Part shown: positions 51,961 through 61,129 of the stretch, piece by piece
How the letters are laid out: each line of letters starts with the position of its first letter
Position numbering within the stretch: the first letter of the stretch is position 1
Origin: Lentisphaeria bacterium
GTDB lineage: Bacteria; Verrucomicrobiota; Lentisphaeria; Victivallales; Victivallaceae
DNA: 64,000 nt
Assembly (NCBI GenBank): GCA_018265615.1
Contig: JABLYX010000005.1
Coordinates: 1 to 64,000, forward strand
Direction: 5' to 3'
The notes under the pieces: model-generated
Told to the model about the DNA's origin: nothing
Database searches by the model: none
Seen by the model: only the letters and a program-made list of their open reading frames with translations
Translations under genes and position numbers: made by a program

Positions 51961-53055
51961 TTGAATACACCGGAAATCCGTTTTTATCATTCCGCCTCGA
52001 CCTGGATGGAGGGGCGGGCCATCGAACAACTGAGGCTGACTGCTTCCCTGCCTGGCATGGTCGCCGTCGCCGGGATGCCGGATCTGCACCCCGGGCTTTC
52101 AACGCCGGTCGGGGCCGCCATGCGGACACGGGGCGTCATCTATCCCGAACTCGTCGGCGGCGACGCGGGGTGCGGCATGGCGCTTTTCCGTACCACGGTT
52201 CCGGCGGGGAGGCTCAAGGCCGCACGGCTTGAGCGGCGTCTGCTCGCACAGGAGATTCCGATCCCGGAATTTGACTTTCCGGCGGAGTTCCCGCAATGGC
52301 TGCGCCGCGATCTCGGGACGCTCGGGCACGGCAACCACTTCGCCGAGCTGCAGGAGCTCGCCGAAATCCGGCTGCCGGAACGGGCCGAAGCACTCGGGAT
52401 CGACCGCCGGGTGCTCTGGCTCCTGGTTCACTCCGGCAGCCGCGGCCATGGGCAGGCGCTGCTCGAACGCACGCCGAAAGGGGGAATCGACCCCGGCTCG
52501 GAAGCCGGTGGACGCTATCTCGAACGGCACGGCCGTCTGCTCGAATGGGCGAGGCTGAACCGCCGGGTCGCGGCGGCGGGGGTCCTCGCGCTGGCAAATG
52601 CGCAGGGGGAGTGCGTGTCGGACAACTGCCACAATTCGGTTACGCCTGACCCGGCGGAGCCGGGCTGCTGGATCCATCGCAAGGGGGCGGCCTCGACTGA
52701 GTCCGGCGCTCCGTTCGTGATCGCCGGTTCGCGCGGCACGCTGAGCTTCTTCGTCGAGCCTGCCGGGGCGCAGGCCGAATGTCTCTGGTCCGCGGCTCAC
52801 GGCGCGGGCCGCAAGTGGAACCGCTCCGGCGCGCGCGCCCGGCTCGAGGGCCGATACAGGGCGGAGGACCTGCGCCGGACGAAGCTGGGCGGGATCGTCG
52901 TCTGTCCGGACCGCGCGCTGCTGTACGAGGAGGCGCCCGAAGCCTACAAGAACATCGAGACGGTCGTTGCGGATCTCGAAAACGCCGGACTTGTCCGGGT
53001 TATCGCATCCTTCCGGCCGCTCCTGACCTGCAAGAGTCCACGGGAAAGGGATTGA
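51961..53055 (+). CDS. rtcB2: RtcB2-type RNA ligase
   Basis: This 364-residue protein is an RtcB paralogue. Family motifs are present: MPDLHPG (41-43 metal site), VGGDAGCGMAL (Asp68, Cys71), LGHGNHF (123-126), VHSGSRGHG (His157), DNCHNS (His224), HRKGA and SAAHGAGR (His280, the GMP-bound nucleophile). It starts at TTG 51961 (an in-frame stop lies 24 bp upstream) with GGAG nine bases before. The N-terminal IRFYHSASTWMEG matches RtcB2, not housekeeping RtcB. RtcB2 with PrfH repairs 16S rRNA cut at the decoding centre. Housekeeping RtcB is not in this window. Confidence 0.85.
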   Translation: MNTPEIRFYHSASTWMEGRAIEQLRLTASLPGMVAVAGMPDLHPGLSTPVGAAMRTRGVIYPELVGGDAGCGMALFRTTVPAGRLKAARLERRLLAQEIPIPEFDFPAEFPQWLRRDLGTLGHGNHFAELQELAEIRLPERAEALGIDRRVLWLLVHSGSRGHGQALLERTPKGGIDPGSEAGGRYLERHGRLLEWARLNRRVAAAGVLALANAQGECVSDNCHNSVTPDPAEPGCWIHRKGAASTESGAPFVIAGSRGTLSFFVEPAGAQAECLWSAAHGAGRKWNRSGARARLEGRYRAEDLRRTKLGGIVVCPDRALLYEEAPEAYKNIETVVADLENAGLVRVIASFRPLLTCKSPRERD

Positions 53056-53056
53056 A

Positions 53057-53698
53057 ATGAAGCGCTTTTTCCTGGAAATATCTTCGGGGCAGGGGCCGGA
53101 GGAGTGCCGGCTGCTTGCGGCGCTGCTCGCACGGCACGTCGGGCGGAGGCTTGTCCGGGCCGGAATCGCATTCCGGCCGGTCGAGGTCAACGGGGAGCCG
53201 GAACGGAACTCCCTGCGTTCGATCCTCTTTGAACTTGAGGGGGCCGGCATCGCCCCTGTTGTCGCTCCGCTCTGCGGAACGGTTCAGTGGATCGCGACGA
53301 GCCCGTTCCGCCCGCATCACAAACGGCGGAACTGGTTTGCCGGAATCCGCTGCTTCGAGGCCGATCCGGAGCTCGCGTTCCGGCCCGGGGAGGTCGAGGT
53401 CACGGTCTCGCGCTCCTCCGGGCCCGGCGGCCAGCATGTGAATACCACAAATACGAAGGTGCAGGCGCGTCACAAACCGACCGGACTGTGCTCGGTGGCG
53501 GCTGAAGAACGTTCTTTGCATCAGAACCGGAGAATGGCCCTCGCGCGTCTTGCCGTGAAGCTGGCGGAGGCGAATGCGGCCGTCCTCTCCGGGCTCGGCG
53601 CGAAGCTTTGGCGCGGCCATCGCGGGCTTGAACGCGGCAACTCCGTACTCGTGATTCGCGGCGACGAACTATGGGAGCTTGCCGCCGAGAAGAAGTGA
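53057..53698 (+). CDS. prfH: Peptide chain release factor homologue PrfH
   Basis: The 213-residue protein has the GGQ motif (124-126 in SSGPGGQHVNTTNT), which hydrolyses peptidyl-tRNA, and flanking VEVTVSRSSGPGG. It is shorter than RF1/RF2 and lacks their codon-recognition domain, as in PrfH. It starts one base after rtcB2, so the two are an operon, and this pairing is characteristic of the RtcB2-PrfH module. PrfH is proposed to free stalled peptides from ribosomes with cleaved 16S rRNA so that RtcB2 can seal the break. The C-terminus is basic (LERGNSVLVIRGDELW). Confidence 0.88.
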   Translation: MKRFFLEISSGQGPEECRLLAALLARHVGRRLVRAGIAFRPVEVNGEPERNSLRSILFELEGAGIAPVVAPLCGTVQWIATSPFRPHHKRRNWFAGIRCFEADPELAFRPGEVEVTVSRSSGPGGQHVNTTNTKVQARHKPTGLCSVAAEERSLHQNRRMALARLAVKLAEANAAVLSGLGAKLWRGHRGLERGNSVLVIRGDELWELAAEKK

Positions 53699-53701
53699 AT
53701 T

Positions 53702-53730
53702 CAGAGCCCGGCGGACGCCGCCGGGCTCTG
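53702..53730. terminator. Strong bidirectional hairpin between prfH and MBL gene
   Basis: CAGAGCCCGGCGG (53702-53714) and its exact complement (53718-53730) form a 13-bp stem with an ACG loop. It lies between two convergent genes (stops at 53698 and 53746). There is no T-run, but the stem is very stable. Confidence 0.65.
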
Positions 53731-53745
53731 GAACCGGACGGAGCG

Positions 53746-54543
53746 TCAGAAGCGGCTTTCGCGTTCGAGGAGCATGCCGTCGTATGCGGCTTCCGCCCCG
53801 ATTTCGGCGGCCTTTTTCCGGATCTCTTCCGCATCCTCCGGCCAGAGGGTGCGGGCGAGGTGGTTCAGCACGACCCGCGTTCCTTCCCCGATCATGCCGC
53901 GGCTGCGGAACGTCGCGAGGATGTGGCGCACTGTCGTGCGGTCGTTGTGCTCGAAGATCCGCCAGTTGCCCTCTTCCGCCATTGTACAGTCGATCACGAT
54001 CCAGTCGAGCTTCACGCCGTCGATCAGCAGCCATTCGGGTTTTGTGAGTCCCGCGCCGTCGAGCGCGTAAAGCAGTGTTCCCGCCGCGCTTTCAAAGAGG
54101 TAATGGTATGCCTGCTCCGACGGAATGTGCGTCATGTGGTTGGCCGGCAGCGCGGTCACATTCAGCTCCCCGAGCGAAAAATGCAGCCCCGGGGAGAGCG
54201 CGTGCTTTTCGAACCCTTCCTCCGGCAGCAGCGCCAGAACCTCCGGCGCGGCGAAGACCCGGAGCGGCCTGCTGCGCCCTTGTGCGAGCTCCGCGGCCTG
54301 GTCCGGCCGGAAATGGTCGTCGTGGGAGTGCGTGAAGAGCAGCGTATCGACCGACTCGGACCGGATGCCGGATTTCCGCAGGTTCGCGAGCCCCGTGGCT
54401 CCGCAGTCGATCAGGATGTGCCCGTTCAGCAGCGAACTCGTGCTGCCGCGCACGCCCGGTTCCCCGAAGCGGCTCCAGTCGTAGTCGGCGGCCCCGGTCC
54501 CGAGCAGTATGAGCCGCATCGCCGCAAGCGTGTTCTGAATCAT
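53746..54543 (-). CDS. MBL-fold metallohydrolase (PhnP-like)
   Basis: This 265-residue protein has THSHDDHF (HxHxDH metal motif) at ~70-77, further metal ligands in PANHMTHI and IDCTM, and LGTGAADY at the N-terminus. It resembles PhnP and related phosphodiesterases rather than beta-lactamases. It is the last gene of a four-gene operon with DegT, an ABC exporter and MurC, with a 14-bp gap after MurC. The role is not clear from sequence. Confidence 0.8.
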   Translation of the reverse strand: MIQNTLAAMRLILLGTGAADYDWSRFGEPGVRGSTSSLLNGHILIDCGATGLANLRKSGIRSESVDTLLFTHSHDDHFRPDQAAELAQGRSRPLRVFAAPEVLALLPEEGFEKHALSPGLHFSLGELNVTALPANHMTHIPSEQAYHYLFESAAGTLLYALDGAGLTKPEWLLIDGVKLDWIVIDCTMAEEGNWRIFEHNDRTTVRHILATFRSRGMIGEGTRVVLNHLARTLWPEDAEEIRKKAAEIGAEAAYDGMLLERESRF

Positions 54544-54557
54544 CTCCGTATGCCTTT

Positions 54558-55826
54558 TTATGAGTTGGATGGGAGGTCGTTGAAAATCTGTTCAATATCG
54601 CCCGCACCGATCACCGCGAGCAGCAGCGGGCGTTCTCCCCGGTAGTCGAGGGCCGCGCGCGCGGTTTGCTCCCAACTTCCGTCGAGGTAGTGGACGTGTC
54701 CGCCGGCGGCGGACGCGAGCTCCGCTCCGCCGGAGGGGCCGGTTTCGCACCACGCCGCAAAAACCGGCGTGACGATGGCGGAATCGGCTTTCGCGAGCTC
54801 CGCCGCAAGCTGCGGCAGGTATTTCTGCAGCCGGGCATACCGGTGCGGCTGGAAAACGATCCGCAGATGGTGGGTCGGGTAACTCAGGCGCAGGGTTCCG
54901 ATCGAACTGGCCAGCTCGGTCGGGTGGTGCGCGTAGTCCTCAATCACGGTCAGCTCGTCGGAGGAGAAGCGGATGCTCATCCGGCGGGCGACCCCCGCGA
55001 AGCTTTCCAACGCGCGCTCGGCCTCCGCCGCATCGACGCCGAGCAGCTCCGCCGCCCGGATCGCAAGATGTGCGTTCCACGCCTGGAACCCGAGCCACCG
55101 TCTGCCGAACGCGCCGTGCTCCGGGTATTCAAGCCGTGTTGCGGCGGGATGGCCGGCAAAAAGTTCGTTGGTGTGCGTGCCCGGATAATAGATGAGGCGT
55201 CTGCTCTGGAACGCGAACCTGCGGAAGTTCGCAAAGAGCTGCGCTTCTCCGCCGACACTCCAGCTGTGGTCGTCCTCGATGTTCGGCACGACGCCGAGGT
55301 ACGGGTGAACCAGCGTGTGTGTTCCGTCCGATTCGTCGACCTCCATGACGAAGAGGTCGTCCCCCTCTCCGGCCGAGGCGGACGGCGCATCCTTCACCGT
55401 GGCTCCGATGAGAAACCCCGGCTGCCGCCCCGTGTGGACGAGGATGTGCGCGAGCATCGCCGAGATGCTGGTCTTTCCGTGCGAACCCGAAATCGCGACC
55501 GGCCTGCGGTAGTGCGAGGCGAGGCGCGCGAGGAATTCGCCGCGCCGGATCTGCGGGATCCCGAGTTCGGCCGCGCGGCGCCGCTCCGGGTTTTCCGGAG
55601 TGACGGCGGAGGAGTAGACGAGCAGCCGGGCGTTTTCCGGCAGGTATGCCGCGTCGTGGCCTGCATAAACCGCCGCGCCGCGGGAGGCGAGGCCCGCGGT
55701 TTTCGCATTCAGCTCTTTGTCCGAGCCGCTGACGCCTGCGCCGCGCGTGAGCATGATCTCCGCGAGCGGCGCCATTCCGGCACCGCCGATTCCGACGAAA
55801 TGAATGCGTTGCAGTTGGTCACACAT
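54558..55826 (-). CDS. murC: UDP-N-acetylmuramate-L-alanine ligase
   Basis: This 422-residue Mur ligase has the N-terminal UDP-binding motif HFVGIGGAGMAPLAEIML (~9-26), the P-loop GSHGKTS (114-120), VMEVDESDGT, PNIEDDHSW and the C-terminal QPHRYARL. It adds L-Ala to UDP-MurNAc in peptidoglycan synthesis. The start at 55826 overlaps the upstream ABC gene by 8 bp and fits the conserved N-terminus; the longer frame has an unrelated leader. It is shorter than most MurC proteins (~450-490). Placement outside a mur/fts cluster, next to an exporter, is unusual, so an Mpl-like recycling role cannot be excluded. Confidence 0.8.
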   Translation of the reverse strand: MCDQLQRIHFVGIGGAGMAPLAEIMLTRGAGVSGSDKELNAKTAGLASRGAAVYAGHDAAYLPENARLLVYSSAVTPENPERRRAAELGIPQIRRGEFLARLASHYRRPVAISGSHGKTSISAMLAHILVHTGRQPGFLIGATVKDAPSASAGEGDDLFVMEVDESDGTHTLVHPYLGVVPNIEDDHSWSVGGEAQLFANFRRFAFQSRRLIYYPGTHTNELFAGHPAATRLEYPEHGAFGRRWLGFQAWNAHLAIRAAELLGVDAAEAERALESFAGVARRMSIRFSSDELTVIEDYAHHPTELASSIGTLRLSYPTHHLRIVFQPHRYARLQKYLPQLAAELAKADSAIVTPVFAAWCETGPSGGAELASAAGGHVHYLDGSWEQTARAALDYRGERPLLLAVIGAGDIEQIFNDLPSNS

Positions 55827-57858
55827 CGAGTTGGAACTGCGTGTTGTACAGTTTGCAGTAGATGCCGGACTTTTTCGCCATGAGCTCGTCATGCGTGCCT
55901 GCTTCGGCGATTCTGCCGTCTTTCAGCACGATGATTTTATTTGCGTTCCGGATCGTCGAGAGCCGGTGCGCGATTGCGAAGACCGTGCGGTTCGCCATGA
56001 CCCGGTTCAATGCCTCCTGCACAAGCTTCTCCGTCACGGTGTCGAGCGCGCTGGTCGCCTCGTCGAGGATCAGGATCGGCGGATTCTTGAGGATCGCCCG
56101 CGCGATGGCCACACGCTGCTTCTCCCCGCCGGAGAGCCGGAAGCCTTTGTCTCCGACTTCGGTATCGTAGCCGTCGGAGTGGCGGCCGTCGACGATGAAG
56201 TGGTGCGCGTTCGCGAGCTTCGCCGCTTCGACGACCTCTTCGCGGGTCGCGTTCGGGCAGCCGTAGGCGATGTTGTTCGCGATCGTGTCGTTGAAGAGGA
56301 TCGCATCCTGGTTCACGACGCCGATCACTCTGCGCAGCGATGCGATTTCGTAGTCGCGCACATCGACGCCATCGATCTTCACCGCTCCGCCCGTCACGTC
56401 GTAGAAACGCGCGATGAGGTTTGCGATCGTTGTTTTGCCGGAGCCGGTTTCCCCGACCACGGCGACCATTTCACCCTTCGGAATCTCGAAGCTCACGCCG
56501 TCGATGATTTTGCGTTCATCGTAGGAGAACTCGGTATCGGCGAGCTCGATCTTATCTTTGAATTCCCCGAGTTTGACGGCATCGGGCTTCTCCGGCAGCG
56601 ACGTGTCGGTGTCGATGAGCTCAAAATAACGGTCCGCCGCGGCCATCGACCGCTGGATCGAGGTCACGACCTTCGACAGATCCTTGATCGGCCGGTACGC
56701 CATGAAAGCCGGCGCCAGCAGTGCAGCGATCTCGGTGAGCGAGATTCCCCGGCTGTACGAGTAGACGAAGAAGACCAGCGTCGAAATCACCGCCACGACC
56801 TCCATTGCAGGCGAGAGCAGCAGCTGCAGCCGCAGCGCCCGGACCACCTGCTTGAAGTAACGGCGGTTTTCGTTGTGGAACCGCACGCTTTCCGCTTTTT
56901 CGGTGTTGTACGCCTTTACGACCCGGATTCCGGTGAAAACCTCGTGCATGCGCGAGAACACCTCCGCGATGCGGGCGAAGCTTTTCTTGTAGACCCGCCG
57001 GATCTTGCGGCCGAGGAAGTGGATCGGCAGGAAGATCGCGGGCACGCCGATGAGCAGAATCACGACCAGCGAATAGCTGTCGTACTCCCGGCATGCCATG
57101 AGGATGGCGACCAGGCAGGCGAAGATCTGGATCGGTGCGCTCGTGAGGTCCGCGACGGAGTTCGACACGGCATTTTCGATTGCGGATGTGTCGTTCGTCG
57201 AGCGGCTGATGAGGTGACCGATGTCGATTTTGCCGTAATACTGCAGCGACTGGTTCACGAGCTTGTCGAAAATCTTGTCGCGCAGGTCCGAGACGACTTT
57301 TGCGCCGACCCAGCGCGTGTAGTAATTGCTGATGAAGGTCGCGAGGTTCTTCACCGTCCAGGCGAGCACGAAGACGAACACGTAGACGGCGAAGATCTGC
57401 CACGCGGGGCGCCCGCCGGGACCGATCGCCTCGAACCGGAATTGAACCGGCCAGCTGACGACGATTTCGCGGCCCTCCACAGAGAACGGCAGCCCGTATT
57501 TCTCCGCCGCCCGGCGCGCCTCATTCAGAATTTTGGTCAGTTGCGGATCACTGTCGATCGGGTGCAGGAGCTCCTGCACGGCTTTCTCTTTCTCCCCGCG
57601 GGTCAGCTCCGGCTTCTCGAGAATCTGAACGACGTTCTGAGCTTCGGCTTCGAAAGCCGCGGTGTCGCCCCCGGCGCCCGGCTCTACCGCCCCGACCAGG
57701 CGCGGGATCATCAGCAGGCTCACAAGCAGCGAGCCGCCGACGAGGATGCCCGATACGATGCCGACCGTGAGCCGGAACCAGTACGGGCGGGCATAACTCA
57801 GCAGCCGGAAATAGCTTTGCGCCTTGAATTCGCCCTCATTGCCGCTTTTGCGTCCCAT
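55819..57858 (-). CDS. ABC exporter, fused membrane and ATPase domains (MsbA-like)
   Basis: The 679-residue half-transporter has six TM segments over ~25-400 and an extra ~110-residue loop after TM1 (GGDTAAFEAEAQNV to ~150) that is larger than in MsbA. The ATPase domain (~420-679) has Walker A GETGSGKTT, signature RLSGGEKQRVAIARA, Walker B ILILDEATSALD and H-loop IAHRLST. It forms a homodimer that exports lipids or hydrophobic compounds. It lies 9 bp after DegT and overlaps MurC by 8 bp. Lipid A core export is a possible role. Confidence 0.87.
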   Translation of the reverse strand: MGRKSGNEGEFKAQSYFRLLSYARPYWFRLTVGIVSGILVGGSLLVSLLMIPRLVGAVEPGAGGDTAAFEAEAQNVVQILEKPELTRGEKEKAVQELLHPIDSDPQLTKILNEARRAAEKYGLPFSVEGREIVVSWPVQFRFEAIGPGGRPAWQIFAVYVFVFVLAWTVKNLATFISNYYTRWVGAKVVSDLRDKIFDKLVNQSLQYYGKIDIGHLISRSTNDTSAIENAVSNSVADLTSAPIQIFACLVAILMACREYDSYSLVVILLIGVPAIFLPIHFLGRKIRRVYKKSFARIAEVFSRMHEVFTGIRVVKAYNTEKAESVRFHNENRRYFKQVVRALRLQLLLSPAMEVVAVISTLVFFVYSYSRGISLTEIAALLAPAFMAYRPIKDLSKVVTSIQRSMAAADRYFELIDTDTSLPEKPDAVKLGEFKDKIELADTEFSYDERKIIDGVSFEIPKGEMVAVVGETGSGKTTIANLIARFYDVTGGAVKIDGVDVRDYEIASLRRVIGVVNQDAILFNDTIANNIAYGCPNATREEVVEAAKLANAHHFIVDGRHSDGYDTEVGDKGFRLSGGEKQRVAIARAILKNPPILILDEATSALDTVTEKLVQEALNRVMANRTVFAIAHRLSTIRNANKIIVLKDGRIAEAGTHDELMAKKSGIYCKLYNTQFQLDV

Positions 57859-57867
57859 GCCGCTCCC

Positions 57868-58989
57868 TTACTTCAGGAAAGCCGCAATCGCGTCGACGAC
57901 GCTCTTGCGCTGCTCGGACGTGGATTCGGGATAGATCGGCAGCGCCATGATCCTGCCGGTCGCGGTTTCGCTGACCGGATAATCACCCGGCTTTCCGCCG
58001 AGGTTCGCAAAGCATTTCTGCAGATGCAGCGAAAGCGGGTAGTAAATCGCGCAGCCGATGCCGGTTTCACGCAGGTGCGCCACGAGCGCGTCCCGCCTGC
58101 CGTCCGCGATTTCAATGCAGTACTGGTTGTAGATATGGCGGACCGGATACGCGGCCTTTTTCGGCAGGGAGACCTTGCCGGCGAGCCCCGCTTCCGCAAA
58201 GAGCCGGTCGTACTCCGCCGCATTGTGCTGGCGCGCCTCGCTCCAGCCGTCGAGGTACGGCAGTTTGATCGAGAGGATGCCGGCCTGCAGCGCGTCGAGG
58301 CGGAAGTTGCCGCCGACGTAATCGTGTACGTAAGTGCCGCTCTGGCCGTGGTTGCGGAAGATCTTCAGCAGCTTCGCCTTTTCGGGGTCGTTGCAGGTGA
58401 CCATGCCGCCGTCGCCGAAGCAGCCGAGGTTCTTGCTCGGGAAGAAGGAGAAGCAGCCGTAGTCGCCGATGGAGCCGACGCGGCGGCCCTTGTATTCCGA
58501 GCCGATCGCCTGGCACGCGTCTTCGATGACGATGAGGTTGTGCTTTTTCGCGATCTCCATGATCGGGTCCATGTCGGCGCTCTGGCCGAAAAGATGGACC
58601 GGGATGATCGCCTTCGTGCGCGCGGTCACTTTCCCGGCGATCTTCGCCGGGTCGATGTTGTAGGTCACGGGGTCGATATCCGCGAAAACCGGCGTCGCTC
58701 CGACCCGGACCACCGCTCCGGCGGTCGCGAAAAAGGTGAAAGGCGGCATGATGACCTCGTCGCCGGGGCCGATCCCTTCGACCATCAGCGCGATGATGAG
58801 CGCGTCGGAGCCGCTGGTCACGCCGACCGCGAAGTTGCTGCCGCAATATTCCGCGACCTCTTTTTCGAGCTTCTCGACCTTCGGGCCGAGGATGAAATAC
58901 TGGGAATCGGAGATCTCGGAAATCTCCCGGAGAATCTCTTCCTTGATCGTCGCGTACTGCGCCTTAAGATCCAGCAACGGAACCGCCAT
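57868..58989 (-). CDS. DegT/DnrJ/EryC1/StrS family aminotransferase
   Basis: This 373-residue PLP enzyme has the internal lysine in FFPSKNLGCFGDGG, the PLP motif IVIEDACQAIGSEYKG, GSDALIIAL and NFRLDALQAGI. These sugar aminotransferases make amino sugars for lipopolysaccharide or capsule. I choose the second ATG (58989) because AAGGAG is eight bases before it, but only two bases from the first ATG at 58995. It heads the operon with an ABC exporter and MurC. The promoter region shares 58990-59166 with the divergent RlmD gene. Confidence 0.87.
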   Translation of the reverse strand: MAVPLLDLKAQYATIKEEILREISEISDSQYFILGPKVEKLEKEVAEYCGSNFAVGVTSGSDALIIALMVEGIGPGDEVIMPPFTFFATAGAVVRVGATPVFADIDPVTYNIDPAKIAGKVTARTKAIIPVHLFGQSADMDPIMEIAKKHNLIVIEDACQAIGSEYKGRRVGSIGDYGCFSFFPSKNLGCFGDGGMVTCNDPEKAKLLKIFRNHGQSGTYVHDYVGGNFRLDALQAGILSIKLPYLDGWSEARQHNAAEYDRLFAEAGLAGKVSLPKKAAYPVRHIYNQYCIEIADGRRDALVAHLRETGIGCAIYYPLSLHLQKCFANLGGKPGDYPVSETATGRIMALPIYPESTSEQRKSVVDAIAAFLK

Positions 58990-59166
58990 ATTCATATCTC
59001 CTTAACTCAGTGGGGAACAAAAGGACTCCGGTTTCGGGAATCCCAGTTATAAAATGCTTCTCATAATATAACCCGCATTCCGCAATCTTTCACCTTTTTT
59101 TTGCTTTTTTTTCGCAATTTGCACCGGGGCCGAGTATATTATAGCGCAAAAACAGGGATGGATGCA

Positions 59167-60369
59167 ATGCAGACCGGTATCGAATTTCAGTGTGAAGTGG
59201 AAAAATGCGCGATGGGCGGCGACGGAATCGCCCGGATCGACGGCGAAGTCGTGTTCCTGCCGGGAACGCTTCCGGGGGAAACGCTCATCGGCCGGATCAC
59301 GGCGGAGAAGAAGAATTTCTCCCGGGCGGAGGTGGTCCGCTTCGGCGCGACGAGCCCGCACCGGACCGCTCCCGTGTGCAAGTATTTCGGCCGCTGTCCC
59401 GGATGCCGGTACATGCATGCCGATTACCCTTATGAAACCGAACTCAAACAGCGCCAGCTGCTCGATATGATGGATGCGGCGGGGGTCGTGTACGATCCGG
59501 CTGCCGTCGCATCGCCGTTCGCGCCGGAGCCGCCGCTCGGCTACCGCAACAAGATCGTCCTTCACGCCCACAAGGTCCGCGGCGAAACGTTCTTCGGCTA
59601 CGTCATGGAGGATAACGCCACCGTGACCGACATCGACATGTGCCCGCTCGCGCATCCGGCGATCAACGACGAGCTCGCGCGGCTGCGGAACGACAGGGGA
59701 TTCCTGCACTCTCTGCATGAGGGGATGGATGTGACGTTCCGTTACACGGAGCATGACGGCGTGAAATTCTGGCGCAACGCGCCCGCGAAAAACCTCACAT
59801 GGCTGCGGGAGCAGGTTCCGTTCGGGGAGCTTTCGGTTCCGTGCGGCAGTTTTTTCCAGGTGAATCCGGCCGGAGGAGCGCGGCTGGTCGAATGTTTCCT
59901 CGAAACCGTGGAGCGGGTAAAGCCGCGCCGGGTCATCGACCTCTATGCCGGCGCCGGGCTCTTCGGCTGCGCGGCCGCGAGCCGCGGCGTGCCGGAGATT
60001 CTCGCTGTGGAGTCGGATGCCGCCGCGGCCGGGGCCGCGAAGTTCAACCTCGCGAAGCACGGCGCACCCGGAGCCCGGGTCATCGCCGGGGATGCGGCCG
60101 ATGTGTTTGCGGAAATGAGGGAAGAAGAAGCGGCCCGTACGCTGCTTGCGGTCGATCCGCCGCGCAACGGGCTTTCGTTCAAGGCGCTGAAGGCGCTCTG
60201 CGGCAGTCCGCTGCCGCACCTCGTTTACATCTCCTGCAACCCGGCGACGTGGACGCGTGATGCGATCCGGCTCGGCAAAGGCGGATTTTCTCTCCGCCGG
60301 CTTGAGGTTGTGAACATGTTTCCGCGAACCGAGCACTTCGAGCTCTTCAGCGAATGGGTGCGCGACTGA
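59167..60369 (+). CDS. rlmD: 23S rRNA (uracil-C5)-methyltransferase, RlmD/RumA-like
   Basis: The 400-residue protein has an N-terminal TRAM-like domain (CAMGGDGIARIDGEVVFLPG), an iron-sulphur cluster motif (Cys71, Cys77, Cys80, Cys159) and an SAM-dependent methylase domain with DLYAGAGLFGCAAA, VDPPRNGLS and YISCNPATWTRD (catalytic Cys). These are the marks of RlmD (RumA)-type enzymes; TrmA lacks the cluster. The start at 59167 has AGGG upstream; ATG 59158 is an alternative. RadC follows after two bases. Confidence 0.8.
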   Translation: MQTGIEFQCEVEKCAMGGDGIARIDGEVVFLPGTLPGETLIGRITAEKKNFSRAEVVRFGATSPHRTAPVCKYFGRCPGCRYMHADYPYETELKQRQLLDMMDAAGVVYDPAAVASPFAPEPPLGYRNKIVLHAHKVRGETFFGYVMEDNATVTDIDMCPLAHPAINDELARLRNDRGFLHSLHEGMDVTFRYTEHDGVKFWRNAPAKNLTWLREQVPFGELSVPCGSFFQVNPAGGARLVECFLETVERVKPRRVIDLYAGAGLFGCAAASRGVPEILAVESDAAAAGAAKFNLAKHGAPGARVIAGDAADVFAEMREEEAARTLLAVDPPRNGLSFKALKALCGSPLPHLVYISCNPATWTRDAIRLGKGGFSLRRLEVVNMFPRTEHFELFSEWVRD

Positions 60370-60371
60370 CC

Positions 60372-61085
60372 ATGGCCGGGCCGGTGAAAAAGCACACAGA
60401 CGGACATCGGCAGCGCCTCCGGGAACGTTTTCTGCGGGCCGGCCTCGACGGACTTCAGGATTACGAGGCGATCGAACTCCTGTTGACCTATGGAATTCCG
60501 CGCCGCGACGTGAAGCCGCTGGCGAAGGATCTGCTTGAAGCGTACGGCTCGCTTGAGAAGCTGCTCGACGCGACACCGTCCGACCTGCTTGACCGGCATG
60601 GGATGGGAGCGAGCGCGGCGACGCTGGTCGTACTGATCCGTGAGCTCTGCGCGAAGTACCTTGAGCAGAAGATCCGGAATGTCGACATACTCGATTCGTT
60701 CGCCGCAACGGAGCGTTTTCTGCGCATGAAGCTTGGGGGAAGGCGCAAGGAGACGTTCATGGTCATCTTTTTGAACAGCCAGAATCATGTGCTTGATCAG
60801 CAGTGCTTTCCGGGGACAGTGGACCGAGCGGCGGTCTATCCGCGCGAAGTCGCCGAAAAATGCCTGCGGGTGGGTGCGAGCGTGGTGATAATCGCGCACA
60901 ACCATCCGAGCGGAGTCTGCATGCCCTCCGACAGCGATCTCGTGACGACCCGGCGGATCCTTGCGGCGCTCAAGACGATCAATGTGGCTCTTGCCGATCA
61001 TCTCATCGTGACGCCGACCGCCTGTCTGAGCCTGCGTGGCAACGGCATGCTCAGGAGGCTGGAGGCGTCTATTCCGCCGGAATGA
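60372..61085 (+). CDS. radC: RadC family protein with JAB/MPN domain
   Basis: The 237-residue protein has an N-terminal helix-hairpin-helix-like region (LDGLQDYEAIELLLTYGIPR) and the JAMM zinc motif HNHPSGVCMPSDSD (His176, His178, Asp189). It is commonly called RadC, although its repair function is doubtful in many bacteria. The start at ATG 60372 lies two bases after the methylase stop. It is cytoplasmic. The 44 bp to the convergent LamG gene carry no clear hairpin. Confidence 0.85.
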   Translation: MAGPVKKHTDGHRQRLRERFLRAGLDGLQDYEAIELLLTYGIPRRDVKPLAKDLLEAYGSLEKLLDATPSDLLDRHGMGASAATLVVLIRELCAKYLEQKIRNVDILDSFAATERFLRMKLGGRRKETFMVIFLNSQNHVLDQQCFPGTVDRAAVYPREVAEKCLRVGASVVIIAHNHPSGVCMPSDSDLVTTRRILAALKTINVALADHLIVTPTACLSLRGNGMLRRLEASIPPE

Positions 61086-61129
61086 ACCGGCAGAACCGGA
61101 TTGCTGATAAGCTCTTATTGCTGTTATGG

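Noticed and set aside
55804..59052. A 1082-codon plus-strand open frame
   Set aside because: Antisense to the ABC exporter and DegT genes, with the same shadow composition. No ribosome site or domain.
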